A DNA stretch of 64,000 nucleotides from Anaerolineales bacterium (GTDB lineage Bacteria > Chloroflexota > Anaerolineae > Anaerolineales > E44-bin32). Shown here in pieces: positions 26,300-35,470 of this stretch (its first letter is position 1; each line of letters begins with the position of its first letter). The translations under genes and the position numbers were made by a program. The stretch covers positions 1 through 64,000 of the forward strand of contig JARGGH010000002.1 in NCBI GenBank assembly GCA_029210945.1. The letters are read 5' to 3'. The notes beneath the pieces were generated by a model, which saw only the letters and a list, made by a program, of their open reading frames with translations, was not told the DNA's origin and did no database searches.

Positions 26300-26797
26300 T
26301 TGGACGGATTGATAAAATTTTGCCCCGAGTGCGGGAAAGAGGTCGAGATCCTGCCCCGTTTTGGCCGGATGCGCGCCGTCTGTGCAGCCTGCGGCCGCAT
26401 TCATTTTCAGGATCCCAAAGTCGCCGCCAGCGCGCTTGTTGAAGAGGGTGGCAAGATCCTGCTTGTCAAACGCGTGATGACGCCGATGCGGGGAACCTGG
26501 ACACTTCCCGCTGGCTTCGTCGAAGCAGACGAAGATCCACGGGCGGCTGCCGCGCGGGAAGTTCTCGAGGAGACCGGCCTCCGGGTCGAGATCGGTGAGC
26601 TGTTCGATGTGATTTACGGTCGCGAGCACAAGCGCGGCGCCAGCATCGTAATCGTCTATCGTGCTGTCGTGGTGGGCGGCACCCTGCAAGCTCAGGACGA
26701 CGCTGAAGAGGCGCATTTCTTTGCCCCCGATGAAATCCCCGAGTTGGGTTTTGAAGCTACCAAACGAGTGGTGGAGTGGTGGCTTAAGAATCGATGA
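26300..26797 (+). CDS. NUDIX hydrolase with N-terminal zinc ribbon
   Basis: A 165-residue enzyme. A zinc ribbon of two CxxC pairs (Cys8, Cys11, Cys28, Cys31) is followed by a Nudix domain. The Nudix box begins at Gly72 (GFVEADED) and contains REVLEETG at 86-93 with the metal-binding Glu residues. The NudC/ADP-ribose-type arrangement suggests hydrolysis of a nucleoside diphosphate compound (NADH, ADP-ribose or capped RNA), but the substrate is not fixed. TTG start, 2 nt after the anti-sigma stop. Confidence 0.88.
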   Translation: MDGLIKFCPECGKEVEILPRFGRMRAVCAACGRIHFQDPKVAASALVEEGGKILLVKRVMTPMRGTWTLPAGFVEADEDPRAAAAREVLEETGLRVEIGELFDVIYGREHKRGASIVIVYRAVVVGGTLQAQDDAEEAHFFAPDEIPELGFEATKRVVEWWLKNR

Positions 26798-26964
26798 CCT
26801 GATTCTTCGTGCCCGGCAGCGTCGGCCCCGTCTGTCAGGCATTGCAGTGATTCCCACTTGTGCATCTCGATCCCCGCCGGTTTCAACGATATAATCAAAA
26901 TCGGACGACGGCATTACTGACGCCCGGTCTGCCGGGTGATTAAGTGTTTGGAAAGGTTCTCCGC

Positions 26965-27693
26965 TTGAGATTTGACGTGTTCAGCGTACTACCGGAGGTC
27001 ATGCAGGCCTACCTCACGGCCAGCATCCTGGGCAAGGCGCAGGAAGCCGGGCAGGTTCAGATCGATCTCCACAACCTGCGTGATTACACCATCGATCGCC
27101 ACCGCACCACGGATGATGAACCCTACGGGGGCGGCGGCGGGATGATCATGAAACCAGAGCCGGTTTTCAAGGCGGTCGAGACGGTGCTGGGGGAGCGGTT
27201 AGGCAAGACTCCTGTCATCCTGCTGACCCCGCAGGGGCGCGTATTTAACCAGGTCATCGCCCGGGAATTATCACAGCTCGAGCATCTGGCGCTGATTTGC
27301 GGCCGCTACGAAGGTGTGGACGAGCGCATCCGGGCGCATCTGGTCAGAGATGAAATCTCAATCGGAGATTACGTAGTTACCGGGGGTGAACTGCCCGCAA
27401 TGGTGGTCATCGATGCTGTCGTACGCCTGCTGCCCGGCGTGCTGGGCGATGAAAGGGCGACCGAGAAGGATTCGCACGCCCGGGGTGTCCTGGAACACCC
27501 CCACTACACACGGCCCGCCGTATTCCGCGGTTGGGAGGTTCCGGAGGTCCTGCGTTCCGGAGACCATGCCCGGGTCGAAGAATGGCGGCGGGTGATGTCG
27601 CTCCGTCGGACCTGGCAGCGTCGTCCGGATTTGCTGGAATCGTTCCCTTTGAGCGATGATGATCGCGCTCGGCTCGAGGAGAAAGAAGATTGA
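26965..27693 (+). CDS. trmD: tRNA (guanine-N1-)-methyltransferase
   Basis: A 242-residue protein from TTG 26965, where the sequence begins [11 protein letters not shown] like other TrmD proteins and GGAAAGG lies 8 nt upstream; a GTG at 26944 is the alternative. Signature phrases of the trefoil-knot SPOUT fold are present: [30 protein letters not shown] and [16 protein letters not shown]. It methylates G37 next to the anticodon to stop frameshifting. Usually found with rimM, rpsP and rplS; here it stands apart from them. A TATAAT lies at 26890-26895. Confidence 0.95.
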   Translation: MRFDVFSVLPEVMQAYLTASILGKAQEAGQVQIDLHNLRDYTIDRHRTTDDEPYGGGGGMIMKPEPVFKAVETVLGERLGKTPVILLTPQGRVFNQVIARELSQLEHLALICGRYEGVDERIRAHLVRDEISIGDYVVTGGELPAMVVIDAVVRLLPGVLGDERATEKDSHARGVLEHPHYTRPAVFRGWEVPEVLRSGDHARVEEWRRVMSLRRTWQRRPDLLESFPLSDDDRARLEEKED

Positions 27694-27728
27694 AGACAAG
27701 AAAGCACAATCAAAAGGGGGATATGGAT

Positions 27729-29675
27729 ATGTCAACCGTTCGTAAGCCGTTCTCGTTCATCGTCCTGGCGCTCGTTCTCGGCTTGCTGCTGACTGCCTGC
27801 CGGCCGCCCGATTCGGCGGATGTGCCTCTGACGTTTCAACCGACCGAGCCAGCGACCGAGACGCCGTTTGTGCCCACCCCGCTGCCTCCCGATCCGAAGA
27901 CGCTGATTGTATGCCTGGCGGACGAGCCAGCCTCGCTCTTTATTTACCATCCTGACGTGCTCTATGGAGAAGCCAGCGCGGAAGCACATACAGTCCTTCA
28001 AGCAATCTATGATGGACCCGTCGACCTGCGTGGTTACGAGGTTCAACCTGTTCTGCTTGAAGACCTGCCCACGTTGGAAAATGGGGGGGTCACGCTGCAG
28101 CCGGTGACAATCGGCGAGAATGAAGTCTTCTTCAACCCGATCACGCTCCAACCTGAAAACCTTCGTATCGGGGATCGTTATCTGCCCCAGGGATGTCAGG
28201 CGCCGGACTGTCTTGCGACGTACACCGGCGGCGATGTGCAAATGGATCAGATGATCGTCGAGTTCACGATCCGGGAGGGCGTCGAGTGGTCCGATGGCCA
28301 ACCACTCACTGCTTCTGACTCCTATTTCTCCTACAAACTCGATCGACATGGGGAGCTGCCGACAACCAAGTTTCTTGTCGACCGCACTGCCGACTACGAT
28401 GTGATGGACGGGCGAAGGGTCCGCTGGGTGGGGATCCCCGGTTATATGGATAGCGATTACAAGACTAACTTCTGGTCTCCACTGCCCGAGCATATGTTCG
28501 ATGGGATCCAGCCTGGCGAGCTTGTGGACGTTGAAACGATCAACCGCGCCCCGCTTGGTTGGGGACCGTATGTCATTGAAGCCTGGGAACCGGGTTCGAT
28601 CCGATTGATCCCCAACGACCGCTATCAAAGTGACCGCGCCGGGGAGCCAGCTTTTGAGCGTCTCACGTTCAGGTTCCTCGATCAAGGCGGCGACGGCGCC
28701 CTACAGCAGATCCTGACCGATGAGTGCGATATTGTTGATGAGTCACTGCTCGGGCGAATAGATCTTCCATCCGCTCAAGATCTGGAGGCTGAAGGGAGAG
28801 TGAAGCTCTGGTCCGCGCCCGATTCAGAAATCGTGCGTTTGGATTTCAACCTTGCCCCGCTCGATCCATCGCACCCCGCGTTTTTCCAGGATCTCCGCAC
28901 CCGCCAGGCGGTCTCCTACTGCATCGACCGTTCAAAGCTGCAATCGGCGGTGGGGTACACATCGGCAGGTCTGCCGACAACGTACATTAATAATGAACAT
29001 CCCGACCACATCTCCGCTGATGTTCCGCTTCCGGCGTTCGATCCGGTGGCTGGAGAGGCGCTGCTGGAGCAAATCGGATGGGTGCTGGATGAGGACAATC
29101 CTGAATCACCAAGGGTGGCGTTCGGTGTGCCCGGGGTGCGTATGGCGACGCCTTTCGCCATCTCGCTGTTGGCTGCGGACACCGATGAAATTTTGGAGGC
29201 CGCCGCGCTGGTGGAAGCCGATCTTGAAGCCTGTGGGCTGGCGGTCGAGGTCAGGGGTGTTCCGACTGGCGAGCTGGGCGCTCCCTGGCCGGAAGGCCCG
29301 GTTTTTGGCAGGGCTTTTGATCTCGTGATTTGGTCCTGGCCTGAATGGGTTTCACCCCTGTGCGAGATGTTTGCGGGTTGGGAGATACCGGGCAGTGCGC
29401 AGCCTTACGGTGTCAACGCGACAGGGTACCGTTCCGATGCGTATGACGCGGCCTGCAAGCGGCTGTTTCTGACGGTTCCAGGCATGGTTGGCTACCAGGA
29501 GGCAGTCGCTGAGACCCAGCAGATCTTCAATCAGGACCTTCCCGCGCTGCCGCTTTTCCAGGGGGAGCGCTGGGTCGCAGCGGATCGCGAGGTCTGCGGC
29601 CTCGCACCGGACGGGCTTGTGACAAGCATGCTGTGGAACCTCGAAGTGCTTGACTCTGGGGATAGCTGTCCATAA
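27729..29675 (+). CDS. Extracellular solute-binding lipoprotein, family 5 (peptide/nickel type)
   Basis: A 648-residue lipoprotein (signal ending LLLTAC). SBP_bac_5 features: an early ...TVLQAIYDGPVDL, EFTIREGVEWSDGQPLTASDSYFSYKL, NRAPLGWGPYVIEAWEPGSIRL and RTRQAVSYCIDRSKL. No permease or ATPase is adjacent, so it is an orphan binding protein that may use the five-gene importer at 31.4-37.5 kb. ATG 27729 is chosen because AAAAGGGGG lies 8 nt upstream. Confidence 0.88.
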   Translation: MSTVRKPFSFIVLALVLGLLLTACRPPDSADVPLTFQPTEPATETPFVPTPLPPDPKTLIVCLADEPASLFIYHPDVLYGEASAEAHTVLQAIYDGPVDLRGYEVQPVLLEDLPTLENGGVTLQPVTIGENEVFFNPITLQPENLRIGDRYLPQGCQAPDCLATYTGGDVQMDQMIVEFTIREGVEWSDGQPLTASDSYFSYKLDRHGELPTTKFLVDRTADYDVMDGRRVRWVGIPGYMDSDYKTNFWSPLPEHMFDGIQPGELVDVETINRAPLGWGPYVIEAWEPGSIRLIPNDRYQSDRAGEPAFERLTFRFLDQGGDGALQQILTDECDIVDESLLGRIDLPSAQDLEAEGRVKLWSAPDSEIVRLDFNLAPLDPSHPAFFQDLRTRQAVSYCIDRSKLQSAVGYTSAGLPTTYINNEHPDHISADVPLPAFDPVAGEALLEQIGWVLDEDNPESPRVAFGVPGVRMATPFAISLLAADTDEILEAAALVEADLEACGLAVEVRGVPTGELGAPWPEGPVFGRAFDLVIWSWPEWVSPLCEMFAGWEIPGSAQPYGVNATGYRSDAYDAACKRLFLTVPGMVGYQEAVAETQQIFNQDLPALPLFQGERWVAADREVCGLAPDGLVTSMLWNLEVLDSGDSCP

Positions 29676-29767
29676 TATGGAGTTGGGCTGACCACGGCTC
29701 CTGATGAACCGTAAACGGCTCGGACCGGTAGTTAATTGATAGGGAACCAGTCACAAGGCGGTATTCT

Positions 29768-30349
29768 GTGTCAGAAGCGGTTGACCGAGAGTTGGTCCTG
29801 AGACTTCAAGAGGGGGACCTGGACTCTTTGGGTGATCTTTACGATCGCCATCGCCACCTTGTCTACCGCACGGCACTCGCCATCACCGGTGATCCGGAGA
29901 TGGCCTCCGATCTGCTGCAAGAGGTATTTCTGCGCTTAAATCGTTTCGCGGGTCATATCGACCCGGAACGGCCGCTGCAGCCCTGGCTGTACCGCATGAC
30001 GGCCAACCTCTCTTACACCTGGCTGAAGAAGCGCAATCGCTGGCTCCGGTTGGTGCGCGACATCACCGATCGGTTTGTCGTGGACAAACGCCCGTCGCCG
30101 CATGTCTTGGCCGAGCGGGATGAGACGTGGCAATGGATCCGCCAGGCGATCATGACGTTGCCGGTCCAACAGCGTCTGGTGGTTACCCTGTACTATATCA
30201 ATGACTTATCGGTCCAGGAGATCTCCGAGATTCTGGAGGTCCCTGCCGGGACGGTCAAGTCAAGGTTGTATTACGCAAGGAAACAGTTGAAGAAACTTCT
30301 CGATGTGAACGAAGAGGCTTTGCTCAAGGTTTATTATGAAACGAGTTGA
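29768..30349 (+). CDS. ECF RNA polymerase sigma factor (third in the window)
   Basis: A 193-residue sigma factor with GTG start. Region 2: DSLGDLYDRHRHLVYRTALAITGDPEMASDLLQEVFLRLNRF and LQPWLYRMTANLSYTWLKKR. Region 4: LPVQQRLVVTLYYINDLSVQEISEILEVPAGTVKSRLYYARKQLKKLL. No zinc or transmembrane anti-sigma factor follows; instead a 119-residue uncharacterised gene overlaps its end by 14 nt. Confidence 0.93.
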   Translation: MSEAVDRELVLRLQEGDLDSLGDLYDRHRHLVYRTALAITGDPEMASDLLQEVFLRLNRFAGHIDPERPLQPWLYRMTANLSYTWLKKRNRWLRLVRDITDRFVVDKRPSPHVLAERDETWQWIRQAIMTLPVQQRLVVTLYYINDLSVQEISEILEVPAGTVKSRLYYARKQLKKLLDVNEEALLKVYYETS

Positions 30350-30695
30350 TTTCTTACCACCCGATCCGATCGACGCGCATCTCAGCCGGTGGTTTAAAAA
30401 TTGGGTTGCTGCGGTTCAACCGCCGCGCGCGGGCAGAGAAGCGCTCATGCTCCGGATCGCGCTGCGCCAGGAGCGGGCTTCGGTCTCAGACCGGATGCTT
30501 ACATTCTTGCGGTGGTCCTTGGAAAACCTGCTTCTGAATCCTTTCGATCTGGTTTGCGAGCCTGTGCTATACTCATCTGAGATTGATAGGAATCCGGTTC
30601 GCTTCCATCAGGAGCATGGACCGACATTGGTCGTGCGTTCCATGTCTCAGATCAGCCTTCCATTCGGGATCGGGCTCTTCAATCTCGTACCATAG
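30336..30695 (+). CDS. Small hypothetical protein overlapping the third sigma gene
   Basis: A 119-residue protein whose ATG lies inside the last codons of the sigma gene (14-nt overlap), implying coupled translation. It contains HLSRWFKNWVAAVQPPRAGREALMLRIALRQE and a C-terminal hydrophobic stretch (SLPFGIGLFNLVP). No anti-sigma zinc motif or clear transmembrane helix is seen. It could be a partner or regulator of the sigma factor; the later half (from about 30550) is less convincing as coding. Confidence 0.45.
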   Translation: MKRVDFLPPDPIDAHLSRWFKNWVAAVQPPRAGREALMLRIALRQERASVSDRMLTFLRWSLENLLLNPFDLVCEPVLYSSEIDRNPVRFHQEHGPTLVVRSMSQISLPFGIGLFNLVP

Positions 30696-31358
30696 CGGCC
30701 GATCGCTTTGGTGGGATATTGAACCAGAGAAAATCGATATCTGCATCGGGCAAAAGGAAAAACGTCAATCGTGCGGCGCGAGAACGCAGCACTTCGAGCA
30801 TCTTTGTTTGAACCCGGTAGAGCCGATTTGGGTATATAGTAATGGAGTTGGTAAGGTCGGCGGTGTTGAGCACATGATCAGGAACGACAAGATGAGCACC
30901 GGGCGGTTTGCATACCGATTGGATGCGATCAGACTTGTGGGGTTGAATGTATTTGCCGCCTGGACCGGCCGGTCCGATATTATCAAAGCGATTACGAATC
31001 CTGGTATTGTGCCCGAAAATTGGGCACACGTTGGTTAATACGATCTTGTAGGCTAACTGCTTAGCGTCTTCGACACCATTTGGAGGCGCACTGCAGCGCT
31101 GATTTGGGAAGAGGAGAAGAGCAAGAGGGCACACGTTCCAGCGCGTCTCGGCTGATTGACGAGGACCGGGTTTGGGGTATAATCGCCCCACTTTAGGGGC
31201 AGAGGAAAACATCCAGGCTGAATCAATGGTCCCGATCACATCGTCATCCGGACGTCTTTTCTGTGCCTTCTCTCAAGCAATATCTCTCCCAGCTGAATAG
31301 CACACAAGCAGGATTCGGAAGGTCCAGGATCCTTTAGTTCTCATAGGAGTAGATCATA
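30696..31358. other. Long intergenic region upstream of the peptide importer operon
   Basis: No convincing gene on either strand; a minus-strand open frame (31239-30679) has no family or gene-like composition. It contains a hairpin at 31008-31028 (TGTGCCC/GGGCACA) and the importer promoter near 31156-31183. Confidence 0.55.
31156..31200 (+). promoter_or_regulatory. Strong sigma-70-type promoter of the peptide importer operon
   Basis: TTGACG (31156-31161), 16-bp spacer, TATAAT (31178-31183). A GCCCC-ACTTTA-GGGGC inverted repeat (31185-31200) lies over the expected start point, and would be an operator or a 5'-end hairpin. The 5' leader to the first gene would be about 170 nt. Confidence 0.7.
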
Positions 31359-32348
31359 TTGGCGCCGAAAGTACTTGAAGTCACCGATCTAAAAACCCGT
31401 TTTCACACGCAGGAAGGGACTGTTTTTGCGGTGAACGGGGTTTCGTTCCATGTCGAAGAAGGTGAGACGCTCGGCATTGTCGGAGAGAGCGGCTGTGGCA
31501 AGAGCGTCACCGTGCTTTCGGTGATGCGGCTAATACCGCAGCCGCCGGGAGAAGTTTCGGCAGAGAGCGTCATCTTTGGCGATCGCAACCTCATAAAGCT
31601 TAAAGAGGATGAGATGCGCGAAATCCGCGGCAGCCAGATCGCCATGATCTTCCAGGATCCGATGACCTCCCTCAACCCGGTGCTCACAGTCGGGTTCCAG
31701 ATCATGGAGCCGCTGCGGATTCATCTGGGCATGAGCGAGGAGGAAGCGCGTGAACGCGCCGCAGAATTATTGCACCTCGTCGGCATCCCGGAAGCGGGCA
31801 ACCGCCTGGATGACTACCCCCACCAGTTCAGCGGCGGGATGCGCCAGCGTGCGATGATCGCCATGGCGCTGGCCTGCAATCCGGGATTGCTGATTGCGGA
31901 CGAGCCGACCACCGCGCTCGACGTGACGATCCAGGCGCAGATTGTGGATCTGGTAAAACGGCTGCGGGATCAATTCGGCATGTCGCTGATCTGGATCACT
32001 CACGACCTGGGTGTTGTCGCCGGTCTGGCGGATCGGGTGATCGTGATGTACGCCGGCTATATCGTCGAAGAAGCGCCGATCGAACTGGTCTACTCGGACC
32101 CACGCATGCCCTACACATTCCAACTGCTGAAGAGCCTGCCGCGCATGGATGGCAGCCCCGGCGAAAAACTCATGTCGATCGAAGGCATGCCCCCGGAGCA
32201 GTATCAATTGCCCACGGGTTGTCCTTTTGCGCCGCGTTGCATCTTCGTTAAAGATAAGTGCTGGGAGGAGAATCCCCCGTTGGAGGAGGTCGAACCCGGG
32301 CACAGGATCGCCTGCTGGGTAGATATTCGAACAGGGGAACTTCGATGA
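31359..32348 (+). CDS. Oligopeptide/dipeptide ABC transporter ATPase, OppD/DppD type
   Basis: A 329-residue ATPase: Walker A GESGCGKS (42-49), signature [17 protein letters not shown], Walker B LLIADEPT, and the C-terminal oligo/dipeptide transporter motif with CPFAPRC. TTG start with AGGAG 10 nt upstream. First gene of the importer operon; its TGA overlaps the next ATG by 4 nt. It pairs with the OppF-type ATPase to drive peptide or related solute uptake. Confidence 0.94.
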   Translation: MAPKVLEVTDLKTRFHTQEGTVFAVNGVSFHVEEGETLGIVGESGCGKSVTVLSVMRLIPQPPGEVSAESVIFGDRNLIKLKEDEMREIRGSQIAMIFQDPMTSLNPVLTVGFQIMEPLRIHLGMSEEEARERAAELLHLVGIPEAGNRLDDYPHQFSGGMRQRAMIAMALACNPGLLIADEPTTALDVTIQAQIVDLVKRLRDQFGMSLIWITHDLGVVAGLADRVIVMYAGYIVEEAPIELVYSDPRMPYTFQLLKSLPRMDGSPGEKLMSIEGMPPEQYQLPTGCPFAPRCIFVKDKCWEENPPLEEVEPGHRIACWVDIRTGELR

Positions 32349-33325
32349 GCGAGAACGGGACACTGATCAAGGTAGATAAGCTGACGAAGCATTTTCCGAT
32401 CACGCGCGGCATCATCATCCAGCGTGAGGTCGGGGCAGTGCAGGCTGTGGACAAGGTATCTTTTGAAATCCGCAAAGGCGAAACGCTCGGCCTGGTCGGT
32501 GAGAGCGGCTGCGGCAAATCCACGACCGGGCGCACGATTTTACAGCTCTACCGCCCGACCTCCGGTAAGGTCTATTATGGTGATGCCGACCTGACCGAGT
32601 TGAAGGGTGAGGAGCTGCGGCGCATGCGCCGTAACATGCAGATGATCTTCCAGGATCCCTATGCCTCGTTGAACCCCCGGCTGACCGTCGGCAACATCGT
32701 CTCCGAGCCGCTCGAAGTTCACAGCATCGGCAACGCCAGGGAGCGTCGTGAGCGTGTGCAAGAACTGCTGCGCCTCGTCGGGCTCAGCCCACACATGATC
32801 AACCGCTACCCGCACGAGTTCAGCGGCGGGCAGCGGCAGCGCATCGGCGTCGCCCGGGCGCTGGCACTTCAGCCGGAATTCATCGTTTGTGACGAACCGA
32901 TCTCGGCGCTGGACGTTTCGATCCAGGCGCAGGTCGTCAACCTGCTCGAAGAGCTGCAGGAGACCTTCGGCCTGACCTACTTGTTCATCGCCCACGACCT
33001 GAGCATGGTGCGCCACATCTCTGACCGCACGGCCGTGATGTACCTCGGTAAAGTGGTCGAGCTGGCGACGCGTAACGAGCTCTACACGCACCCATTGCAT
33101 CCATACACTCAGGCGCTGCTCAGCGCAGTGCCGATCCCTGATCCTTCTAAAGAAGGTAAACGCCAGCGCATCATCCTCGAAGGGGACGTACCCAGCCCGG
33201 CGAATCCGCCCAAGGGCTGCCGTTTCCACCCCCGCTGTCCGCTGGCGATTGACATTTGTAGAGAGGTTGAACCGGAATGGCGGGAGGTTGCACCCGATCA
33301 CTGGGTGGCCTGCCATCTAGTTTAA
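32345..33325 (+). CDS. Oligopeptide/dipeptide ABC transporter ATPase, OppF/DppF type
   Basis: A 326-residue ATPase: Walker A GESGCGKS (52-59), [18 protein letters not shown] signature, [12 protein letters not shown] Walker B, and a C-terminal [10 protein letters not shown] zinc-like/oligopeptide motif. ATGA overlap with the OppD-type gene fixes the start and indicates coupled translation. The second ATPase of the heterodimeric motor. Confidence 0.94.
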   Translation: MSENGTLIKVDKLTKHFPITRGIIIQREVGAVQAVDKVSFEIRKGETLGLVGESGCGKSTTGRTILQLYRPTSGKVYYGDADLTELKGEELRRMRRNMQMIFQDPYASLNPRLTVGNIVSEPLEVHSIGNARERRERVQELLRLVGLSPHMINRYPHEFSGGQRQRIGVARALALQPEFIVCDEPISALDVSIQAQVVNLLEELQETFGLTYLFIAHDLSMVRHISDRTAVMYLGKVVELATRNELYTHPLHPYTQALLSAVPIPDPSKEGKRQRIILEGDVPSPANPPKGCRFHPRCPLAIDICREVEPEWREVAPDHWVACHLV

Positions 33326-33490
33326 TCCTGGGGGAAAGACGAACAAGCTGGCGATCCAGCAAGCCCGGGGTAGGCTCTGGATCGAATCGCAGACGAGAGG
33401 AGGTGGTGGCATAGGAGTGAGAGAAGGTTCTACCGCAAAAGTCGAACAATTTGTGCTTTAACCATCATGTTTGGAAGGAGAAGAGAGCAC

Positions 33491-35281
33491 ATGAAGTCCA
33501 AAGGTTTTTCAATTCTTGCGCTGATCATCATCGCAAGCATGGTCCTGGCAGCGTGCGCCCAGCAGGCTCCCGAGACGGTCGTCGTCACCAAGGAAGTTGA
33601 GGGCGAGAGGGTCGAGGTTGTCGTTACCGCGACGCCAGAGGCTGAAGCGGCCGAGCCGGTAACCTGGTATGCCTACAGCACGACGGACATCCCCACGCTC
33701 GATCCGCAAATCGGTGAGGACGTGGTCTCGATCAACCATATCGAGAACCTGTTCGTGCACCTGACGAACGTCGACCTGGCCACGAACGAGGTCGTCCCTG
33801 AAGCGGCAACATCCTGGGACATCAGCGACGATGGCCTGACCTACACGTTCACGCTGCGCACGGACATCCCCTGGGTGAAGTACAACCCGGTGACCGGTGA
33901 GACGACGCAGGAAGTCGACGAAGAGGGCAACCCGCGCTTCGTGACGGCCGCTGATTTCGAGTATGGCATCAAGCGCGCCTGCGATCCTGAAATCGGCTCC
34001 TACTACAGCACGGTTATCGCGCCCCAGGTCAAGGGCTGCTCCGACGCGCTGTTCGCCGATGAGCCTTCTCAGGAGCTGTTTGACGCGATCGGCGTGACCG
34101 CCGTTGCCGACGACACGCTCGTGATCGAGCTCGAGTTCCCCGCCAGCTTCTTCCTGACGATGACCCCGATGTGGACGCTCGCCGCGACCCCCTCGTGGGC
34201 GATTGAAGAGCATGGTGAGGACTGGGTCGAGGCTGGAACCATCGTCACCAACGGCCGCTACGTGCTGGCCGAGTGGGTGCACAATGTGCGCCGCACGATG
34301 CTGCGCAACCCGCTCATGCCCGCCGATATGTACGGCGACGGCAACGTTGAGCGCCTGATCACCAACGTCGTCCCTGACACCAGCACTGGCTACGCGCTGT
34401 GGCTGAACGGGGAGGTCGAGACCTCCGGCATTCCTTCGGAAGAGCTGGAAGCGCACCTCGCTCAATTCGCCGATGAGACCGAGCAGGTCGCCGACCTGGC
34501 CGTCTTCTACATCGCCTACCGTATGACGAAGGAACCGTTCGATAACGTGCACGTCCGCCGCGCCTTCGGCGCCGCCTTCGATCGTGAACTCTACATCGAG
34601 ACGGTTCGCCAGGGCCAAGGCCTGCCCATGTCGCACTTCGCGCCTCCAGGTATCTTCGGCGCTCCGCCGATCGATGAGGTTGGCGTAGGTTTCGATCCTG
34701 AGTTCGCGCGTGCTGAGATGGAAGCAGCCGGCTACCCCAACTGTGAAGGCTTCCCGCAGGTGACACTGCTGGGCTACAGCGGCCAGTCGACCCTGAACTG
34801 GATCGAGTTCGCCGCCGCCCAGTGGGAAGAGAACCTCGGCTGTGATGCTTCCACGATCATCCTCGAGCAGCAGCCGTTCGCGGAACTGCTCGCGGCGACC
34901 GCGGCAGACACGCCCGACTCGGATGCCCCCCACATGTGGACGCTCGGCTGGGGCCCGGACTACGCCGATGAGAACAACTGGGTCGGCGATGTCCTCTGGT
35001 GCCAGACTGACAACCGCTCCAAGCGCGAATGCAACGAGATCGACGACATGATCGTCGAGGCGCGCGAAGAGACCGATCCGGCAGTCCGTGTTGAGCTCTA
35101 TCGTGAGATCGAGGAAGCGTTCTTCGGGCCTGAGGGTGAATACCCCTTCTTCCCGATCTTCCTGCGCATCGAGTTTGTCGCACAGCACACATGGCTGACG
35201 GGCAACCGCGCGCTGTTCGGTGGTAGCCAGTGGTACAACTGGACCATCGACCAGGCAGCTCAGCTGGCTGCGCGTGGGTAG
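33491..35281 (+). CDS. Oligopeptide/dipeptide-type solute-binding lipoprotein, OppA/DppA
   Basis: A 596-residue lipoprotein (LALIIIASMVLAAC signal; GGAAGGAG upstream of ATG 33491). SBP_bac_5 motifs: TLDPQIGEDVVSINHIENLFVHL, ATSWDISDDGLTYTFTLR and ERLITNVVPDTSTGYALWLNGEVET. It is encoded between the ATPases and permeases of the importer. GC-rich third positions and strong codon bias fit an abundant protein. It captures the substrate outside the cell and delivers it to the two permeases. Confidence 0.93.
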   Translation: MKSKGFSILALIIIASMVLAACAQQAPETVVVTKEVEGERVEVVVTATPEAEAAEPVTWYAYSTTDIPTLDPQIGEDVVSINHIENLFVHLTNVDLATNEVVPEAATSWDISDDGLTYTFTLRTDIPWVKYNPVTGETTQEVDEEGNPRFVTAADFEYGIKRACDPEIGSYYSTVIAPQVKGCSDALFADEPSQELFDAIGVTAVADDTLVIELEFPASFFLTMTPMWTLAATPSWAIEEHGEDWVEAGTIVTNGRYVLAEWVHNVRRTMLRNPLMPADMYGDGNVERLITNVVPDTSTGYALWLNGEVETSGIPSEELEAHLAQFADETEQVADLAVFYIAYRMTKEPFDNVHVRRAFGAAFDRELYIETVRQGQGLPMSHFAPPGIFGAPPIDEVGVGFDPEFARAEMEAAGYPNCEGFPQVTLLGYSGQSTLNWIEFAAAQWEENLGCDASTIILEQQPFAELLAATAADTPDSDAPHMWTLGWGPDYADENNWVGDVLWCQTDNRSKRECNEIDDMIVEAREETDPAVRVELYREIEEAFFGPEGEYPFFPIFLRIEFVAQHTWLTGNRALFGGSQWYNWTIDQAAQLAARG

Positions 35282-35282
35282 A

Positions 35283-35330
35283 AGCATCTTTAGATGCTAA
35301 CTTTTTGGGGAGCAGCGTGAGCTGCTCCCC
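35283..35330 (+). repeat. Tandem hairpins between binding-protein and permease genes
   Basis: AGCATC-TTTA-GATGCT (35283-35298) is followed at once by a perfect 10-bp stem GGGGAGCAGC-GTGA-GCTGCTCCCC (35307-35330). There is no downstream T run. Placed right after the binding-protein stop, they may stabilise that mRNA 3' end or partly terminate, giving excess binding protein over permeases. Confidence 0.55.
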
Positions 35331-35470
35331 AGATCTGGACTTATCTTCAGAACACAGTAGTCATCATTTGACCCTTTTCATTAGTTCTGAGTCGAACGAA
35401 CTTGTTTGCACGTGAGGGGGAGCAGGCCAACCCACTATTTCAATCTGCGTGGGTCCCTGAGGAGTAATCG

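Noticed and set aside
30679-31239. 186-codon minus-strand open frame before the importer operon
   Set aside because: No family, no signal, no ribosome site, and it covers the importer promoter; composition looks like chance.
33509-35287. 592-codon minus-strand open frame opposite the OppA-type gene
   Set aside because: Shadow frame caused by strong codon bias of the sense gene; no protein family visible.
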